Shown here in pieces: positions 5,310 through 9,193 of a stretch of 9,193 nt of DNA. The position numbers were made by a program, and so were the translations under genes. The DNA is from Acidobacteriaceae bacterium (GTDB lineage Bacteria; Acidobacteriota; Terriglobia; Terriglobales; Acidobacteriaceae), in assembly GCA_003133425.1 (NCBI GenBank), contig PKXI01000272.1, forward strand, positions 1-9,193. Reading direction: 5' to 3'. Below the pieces are notes generated by a model, which was not told the origin of the DNA, did not search any database, and saw nothing but the letters and a program-made list of their open reading frames with translations. How positions within the stretch are numbered: the first letter of the stretch is position 1; each line of letters opens with the position of its first letter.

Positions 5310-6621
5310 AGATGGTCAGGCCGCTCAGCAGTTTTGGGAAAAAGTCGGTGGACTTCTGGGGCATCACGTCGCCGGCGAAGGCAACTTCCCTGAGCTGCTC
5401 CATGGTGACTGGGTTGGTGAGAAAAACAACATCGGCTTCGCCGCGGCGAACCTGTTCTACTGCTTCGCCGGCGTCACGCAGGTAGCGAATGTTGGTCTGC
5501 TCGCGAACCTTTTCGGCGTCCAGGCCGAGCAGGCGGTCGAGGATGATGGAGTGTAGATGGCTGAGGTCGAGCTGGCGCTGGCGTTCGGGCAGCTCAGCGA
5601 GCGCGGCGGCGACAGGTTCAGGTTTAGAGCGCAGCAGAAAGGCTCCCGTGCGGGTGACGGCGATAAAGGCCGTGCCTTGCTGGGCGCTCAGAGTCTTCAT
5701 GTAGTGTGAAGCGTCTGTTGCCGGCAACGCATCAACGGTGAAGAACTGCTCAGCAGCGCGCGCAAAGGCGGCCGGGTCGAAGCCTTCCAGGCCGTGAACC
5801 ACTCGATGCGTGGGCAGAATGACCAGCCCGTCGGAATCCATGTTGACGAAAGTCATCATGACCGCGGCTTCAGGGTAAGGCGGCTGCGGCAACTGGGTGG
5901 CGCCGTACTCGGGCTTGGCTGGCGACGAGGGCGCGTTCTCTTTCGAGTAGTTGAGTGCGGTCTCGTAGCGATGATGCCCGTCGGCGATGATGAGTTTCTT
6001 GTCGTCCATCGCCGTGGAGAGCAGGCGGATGGTGGCCGGGTCGCTGATGCGCCAGATGCGGTGCAGCACACCGTACTCGTCTGTAACTTCGCCATCGGCG
6101 GGGCCGTTGCCCTCGTAGAGAATTTTTTCCACGCTTCCGGCGGGGTCCGAGTAAAGCATGAAAATCTGGCCAAAATGCGCGCGTGTGGCCTTGAGCAGGT
6201 TGAGGCGATCGCTCTTGGGCTTGGAGAGGGTCTGCTCATGGCGAAAGACGACTCGCTCGGCGTACTCATGGAGTTTTCCCAGCGCGATAAAACCGCGCCG
6301 TTCTTTTACGATTTCAGTGCCGGGAACCTTGAAACGCTGTGAGTAAGCGAAGACGCACGGGTCTTTTTCCTGGGTGAGAACCCCCTGCTGCTGCCAGGCG
6401 CGGAGGTCGCGGGCGGCTCGGGTATAGACACTTTCGCCGCGTTCGGCATCGAACAACTCAGGCAGTCCAAGGATGATGCGGACCAGGTTGTAGGGGCTTC
6501 GCTGGTAGTAGGCCTGCTGCATCGCCGGCGAGATCTTGTCGTAAGGCTGTGTGACGGCGTCTTCCAGGCGGACAGAGGAAGGGTTGTACCGCCAGGCGCG
6601 AAAGGGGTAAATGCGGGCCAT
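5296..6621 (-). CDS. DUF1015 family protein
   Basis: A 441-residue cytoplasmic protein matching DUF1015 along its whole length. Recognisable family motifs are MARIYPFRAWRYNP at the start, TQPYDKIS (24-31), SPYNLVRIILG (42-52), FRHEQTLSKPKSDRL (126-140), ARAHFGQIF-like TRAHFGQIF (146-154), the strongly conserved ADGHHRYETAL (213-223), and MPQKSTDFFPKLLSGL (420-435) near the C-terminus. The His-His-Arg-Tyr-Glu cluster looks like an active or ligand-binding site, but I know of no established biochemical function for the family. The ATG at 6621 fits the conserved N-terminus; only a weak GGGAG lies about 13 bases upstream. It is the first gene of the minus-strand block and is separated from the amidase by about 260 bases holding the palindromic repeat, so co-transcription with the cell-wall genes is possible but not proven. 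Confidence 0.92.
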   Translation of the reverse strand: MARIYPFRAWRYNPSSVRLEDAVTQPYDKISPAMQQAYYQRSPYNLVRIILGLPELFDAERGESVYTRAARDLRAWQQQGVLTQEKDPCVFAYSQRFKVPGTEIVKERRGFIALGKLHEYAERVVFRHEQTLSKPKSDRLNLLKATRAHFGQIFMLYSDPAGSVEKILYEGNGPADGEVTDEYGVLHRIWRISDPATIRLLSTAMDDKKLIIADGHHRYETALNYSKENAPSSPAKPEYGATQLPQPPYPEAAVMMTFVNMDSDGLVILPTHRVVHGLEGFDPAAFARAAEQFFTVDALPATDASHYMKTLSAQQGTAFIAVTRTGAFLLRSKPEPVAAALAELPERQRQLDLSHLHSIILDRLLGLDAEKVREQTNIRYLRDAGEAVEQVRRGEADVVFLTNPVTMEQLREVAFAGDVMPQKSTDFFPKLLSGLTIYALD

Positions 6622-6817
6622 GAGGAAGGTCTTGCTCCCGAGTAAAGCGGTAGAATTTGCGTGCCGGACTCCCCAATTTCATACTGCGAGACTCGTGCGC
6701 GCCTGGTTTCGATTGTATCCCAGCGGTTACAGCGGTTTTCCTCTGCAAATCAGCGGTACAGTGATTGTAATGAGACAAAAAGTTGACCAGTTGGTAACGC
6801 CAGCTGTGGATCGATCG

Positions 6818-6826
6818 TGTTAATAT
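6818..6826 (+). promoter_or_regulatory. Possible extended -10 promoter for the vWA genes
   Basis: TGTTAATAT fits an extended -10 box (TG, one base, then TAATAT, four of six matches to TATAAT). It lies 26 bases before the ATG at 6853, leaving a short leader that contains the ribosome binding site AGGTGA (6841-6846). No well-spaced -35 box is present; TTGACC at 6783-6788 is too far upstream. On the opposite strand of this 231-base divergent region, TACAAT boxes occur at 6712-6717 and 6764-6769 and could serve the DUF1015 side, again without a good -35. Confidence 0.35.
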
Positions 6827-6852
6827 CGCCTCCAATCTTTAGGTGATGGAAG

Positions 6853-7950
6853 ATGGTGAAGGTCCAAATCAAGAGCATCTGCAGCGGCAGGAAAATCAGC
6901 CTGCGGCCGCGTCGCGACAGGCTGTGGATATCCGGATTTTGCACCCTCGGCCTGGCGGCAGCCTTGATTGTTTCGCGAGCCGCGGCGCAGGACGACCAGC
7001 TCAATAAAGTGCACGTGCAGCCGCCCGCCAGTTCCACGCCACCGGCAGCTGGCGCTCCGGCAGGGGCAGAAAAGCCGGCCGAGACCGGTCCCGGCGCCCT
7101 GAAGATTCACCCCGGCTCATTTATCCGGATGAATGTTGACCTGGTGCTGGTGCCTGTGACGGTAACCGACCCCATGAACCGGCTGGTCACCGGGCTGGAG
7201 CGGGAAGACTTTCAGGTTTACGAAAACGGCAAGGATCAGAAGATTCGGAGCTTCGCGAGCGAGGATGCGCCGGTTTCGATCGGGATCATCTTTGACCTTT
7301 CCGGTTCAATGACGTCAAAACTCATTCGGGCCCGGGAGTCGATCCTGCAATTCATCAAGACGGCCAATCCGCAGGACGAGTTCTTCGTCATCGGATTCAA
7401 TGACCGGCCGGAGCTGATTGAGGACTTCACGAATTCGGTTGAAGATATCCAGGCGCGGCTGGCGACGGTGCGCGCCGGCCACCGCACGGCGCTGCTGGAC
7501 GCGATTTACTACGGAGTGGCGAAAATGAAGGATGCGCGCCACGAGCGCAAGGCGTTGCTGGTGGTTTCTGACGGCGGCGACAACCGTTCGCGCTACACCG
7601 AAGGCGAAGTGAGAGCGCAGGTGCGTGAGGCTGACGTGGAGATTTACTCAATCGGAATCTTCGACCCCTATGCGCCCACGCCCGAGGAACGCACCGGGCC
7701 TCAGCTGCTCGAGGAATTGAGCGAAGTAACGGGCGGCCGGCTGTTCCGGGTAGACGATATCGATGAAATGAGCGACATTGCGGAGAAGATCTCAACCGAG
7801 CTGCGGAACCAGTACGTAATCGGCTACCGGCCGGTGGACCTGACCCGGGACGGCAAGTGGCGTAAAGTGAAGGTAAAGGTGAATCCTCCACAGGGGCTGC
7901 CACCGCTGACAATTTATGCACGTACGGGCTACTATGCGCCTTTGCAATAA
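6853..7950 (+). CDS. Secreted VWFA-related acidobacterial-domain protein (first of pair)
   Basis: A 365-residue exported protein. Residues 1-46 form a long signal peptide: a basic start (RPRRDR at 18-23), a hydrophobic core (WISGFCTLGLAAALIVS) and AAAQ before the mature end. A low-complexity Pro/Ala linker follows (56-80). Residues 92-138 form the beta-strand lead-in typical of the VWFA-related acidobacterial family (VDLVLVPVTVTD, then REDFQVYENGKDQKI). The von Willebrand A fold covers about 140-325 with a complete metal ion-dependent adhesion site: D148, S150 and S152 in DLSGS, T212 in HRTALLDAI, and D240 in VVSDGGDN. The C-terminus ends with NQYVIGYRP and LTIYARTGYYAP, both family signatures. 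Such domains bind ligands through a divalent metal; the partner is unknown. The start is supported by AGGTGA six bases upstream. The 3' end overlaps the next gene. Confidence 0.9.
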   Translation: MVKVQIKSICSGRKISLRPRRDRLWISGFCTLGLAAALIVSRAAAQDDQLNKVHVQPPASSTPPAAGAPAGAEKPAETGPGALKIHPGSFIRMNVDLVLVPVTVTDPMNRLVTGLEREDFQVYENGKDQKIRSFASEDAPVSIGIIFDLSGSMTSKLIRARESILQFIKTANPQDEFFVIGFNDRPELIEDFTNSVEDIQARLATVRAGHRTALLDAIYYGVAKMKDARHERKALLVVSDGGDNRSRYTEGEVRAQVREADVEIYSIGIFDPYAPTPEERTGPQLLEELSEVTGGRLFRVDDIDEMSDIAEKISTELRNQYVIGYRPVDLTRDGKWRKVKVKVNPPQGLPPLTIYARTGYYAPLQ

Positions 7951-9079
7951 CGCGGTTCTTGCGGTTCTCCTGACCGGTGCGGCGCTCACCCTGCCTGCAC
8001 AACAAAAGCCAACGACACAACCTTTACCTGCGCAAGGAGCCTTAGCTCCGCGTGGGGCTTCCACTCCGCGTGGGACATCACCTGCGCCGGCCGCTTCCCA
8101 GCCGCAGAATGCGCCGGCGCAGGCTCCTTCACTAACAGAGGATCGTGATCCGGTTCGTTCTCCGGACGTGGCTGCGCCTGAGACAGGAAACGGGCCGCTG
8201 CAGAAAAAGGGCGAAGGTTACTTGCTGCGCGCCGATGTGGAAGAAGTTGTACTGAACTGCACCGTGCTGGATGGTACCAAGCTGGTCCAGGACCTGAAGG
8301 GCGAGAACTTTCAGGTATTTGAGGACGGCGTAAAACAGAACGTCATCAGCTTTCAGCACACCGATCTGCCCGTATCCATCGCTCTGGTCATCGACAACTC
8401 CGGGTCAATGTACAGGAAGCGCCCGTCGGTGAACAAGAGCGCGCTGGATCTGGTTGCTGCGTCAAATCCGCAGGATGAAGCCTTTGTTGTGAATTTTTCC
8501 GACGAGGCGTTTATCGACCAGGAATTTACTTCTGACATGAACAAGCTGCGCGACGGGCTTTCGCACATCGACTCCAGGGGCGGGACGGCGCTTTACGATG
8601 CGGTGGTGGCGTCGGCAGACAAGCTGGTGTCGGATGCCAAGCGGCCCAAGCAGGTGATCGTTCTCATCACGGACGGCGAGGACAACGCATCGACATTGAA
8701 TCTTGAGCAGACCATCCGTCGCGTGCAGGAGTTGTCCGGCCCGGTCATCTACTCCATCGGATTGTTGTTTGGCGACGAGATGAGCCGCGCCGAGGTGCGC
8801 CATGCGCGCCGGGCAATGGAGATGTTGTCCACCGAGACCGGCGGTCTGGCCTTCTTTCCCAAGTCGATGGAAGATGTGGATCAGATTGCGGCGCAGGTGG
8901 CGCGCGATATCCGCAGCCAGTACACCATCGGCTATCACTCGACCAAGCCGACAACGGAGCCGGGTTTCCGCCGCGTAAGCGTAACCGCAGAAGCCAAGGG
9001 AATGAACAAGCTGACGGTGCGCACGCGGACCGGGTATTTCCCTGTTGCGCGCTCGGATAAGAAGACCGCGAAGAAGTAG
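7916..9079 (+). CDS. Secreted VWFA-related acidobacterial-domain protein (second of pair)
   Basis: A paralogue of the preceding gene in another frame, 387 residues from the ATG at 7916. The signal peptide is at about 7-29 (MRLCNNAVLAVLLTGAALTLPAQ), so the ATG at 7934 is an equally good start; neither has a clear ribosome binding site. The gene overlaps the upstream stop by 35 or 17 bases, which suggests translational coupling. A Pro/Ala/Gln-rich linker (30-95) includes a small APRGAS/TPRGTS duplication. The lead-in VVLNCTVLDG then KGENFQVFEDGVKQNV (111-143) is followed by the vWA fold (about 152-338) with an intact MIDAS: D160, S162 and S164 in DNSGS, T224 in GGTALYDAV, and D253 in LITDGEDN. 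It ends with RSQYTIGYHSTKP, VRTRTGYF and a lysine-rich tail. Similarity to its neighbour over the whole fold indicates tandem duplication. The two may form a complex, which is inference. Confidence 0.9.
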   Translation: MHVRATMRLCNNAVLAVLLTGAALTLPAQQKPTTQPLPAQGALAPRGASTPRGTSPAPAASQPQNAPAQAPSLTEDRDPVRSPDVAAPETGNGPLQKKGEGYLLRADVEEVVLNCTVLDGTKLVQDLKGENFQVFEDGVKQNVISFQHTDLPVSIALVIDNSGSMYRKRPSVNKSALDLVAASNPQDEAFVVNFSDEAFIDQEFTSDMNKLRDGLSHIDSRGGTALYDAVVASADKLVSDAKRPKQVIVLITDGEDNASTLNLEQTIRRVQELSGPVIYSIGLLFGDEMSRAEVRHARRAMEMLSTETGGLAFFPKSMEDVDQIAAQVARDIRSQYTIGYHSTKPTTEPGFRRVSVTAEAKGMNKLTVRTRTGYFPVARSDKKTAKK

Positions 9080-9098
9080 GGCTGGTTGCATCAATCGG

Positions 9099-9122
9099 GC
9101 TTTGAAAAGGGCGCACGGCGCC
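9099..9122 (+). repeat. Partial copy of the REP-like end unit
   Basis: GCTTTGAAAAGGGC (9099-9112) repeats the 13-base terminus of the 5074-5240 element with one extra A. It runs, as there, into a GC-rich hairpin: GGCGC (9110-9114) and GCGCC (9118-9122) around a three-base loop. It lies 20 bases after the second vWA gene. No T-tract follows, so it is not a standard intrinsic terminator. The remaining bases to the window end show no gene. Confidence 0.5.
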
Positions 9123-9193
9123 GCGTGATTGCCGGGTCCCTTGCAGCATCACTTCCTCCAGGCGTTTCTCTAACTCATCTTCTACACCATAAT

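Noticed and set aside
8462..9094. 210-codon minus-strand frame opposite the second vWA gene
   Set aside because: It is wholly antisense to a gene with an intact MIDAS and family signatures, and its translation shows no recognisable motif, signal peptide or domain.
9080..9193. Intrinsic terminator after the second vWA gene
   Set aside because: The short GC hairpin at 9110-9122 lacks a T-run; it matches the REP-like unit better than a terminator.

Overview
The window looks like a chromosomal segment from an Acidobacteriota genome (Terriglobia/Acidobacteriaceae type). The reasons are two adjacent secreted proteins of the VWFA-related acidobacterial family, a PilZ protein with a C-terminal region I associate with that phylum, a cell-wall gene order of amidase, GerMN protein and glutamate racemase, and a GC-rich base composition. 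The species cannot be named from the sequence.

Layout. Positions 1-494 hold no convincing gene. Positions 495-1511 (+) encode a PilZ-domain protein with a helical C-terminal region. Positions 1597-1764 (+) are the 5' stump of an adenosine-deaminase-family gene, cut off after 55 codons and followed by a gene-free stretch. Positions 1917-6621 are a minus-strand block, read right to left: a DUF1015 protein, an N-acetylmuramoyl-L-alanine amidase, a GerMN-domain membrane protein, glutamate racemase (murI) and enoyl-ACP reductase (fabI). The amidase, GerMN and murI genes are joined by 4-base stop/start overlaps (GTGA and ATGA), so they are almost certainly one translationally coupled unit. Positions 6622-6852 are a divergent intergenic region. 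Positions 6853-9079 (+) carry two overlapping genes for secreted von Willebrand factor A proteins with intact MIDAS metal sites.

How the genes fit together. MurI makes D-glutamate for peptidoglycan, the amidase cuts stem peptides from glycan strands in the periplasm, the GerMN protein is an inner-membrane-anchored periplasmic protein of unknown function, and FabI completes each fatty-acid elongation cycle. The minus-strand block is therefore an envelope-biogenesis cluster. The vWA pair is exported and probably acts in adhesion or protein-protein interaction, but its partners are not visible here.

The most notable non-gene feature is a 167-bp palindromic element (5074-5240) between the DUF1015 and amidase genes. 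It has perfect 13-bp terminal inverted repeats, three internal hairpins and compensatory base changes between its two end hairpins. It lies across the region where the amidase start codon should be. A related half-unit is present at 9099-9122. No complete new defence, mobile or metabolic system was found; the distinctive items are the repeat element, the truncated deaminase gene, the PilZ fusion and several small repeats at gene boundaries.
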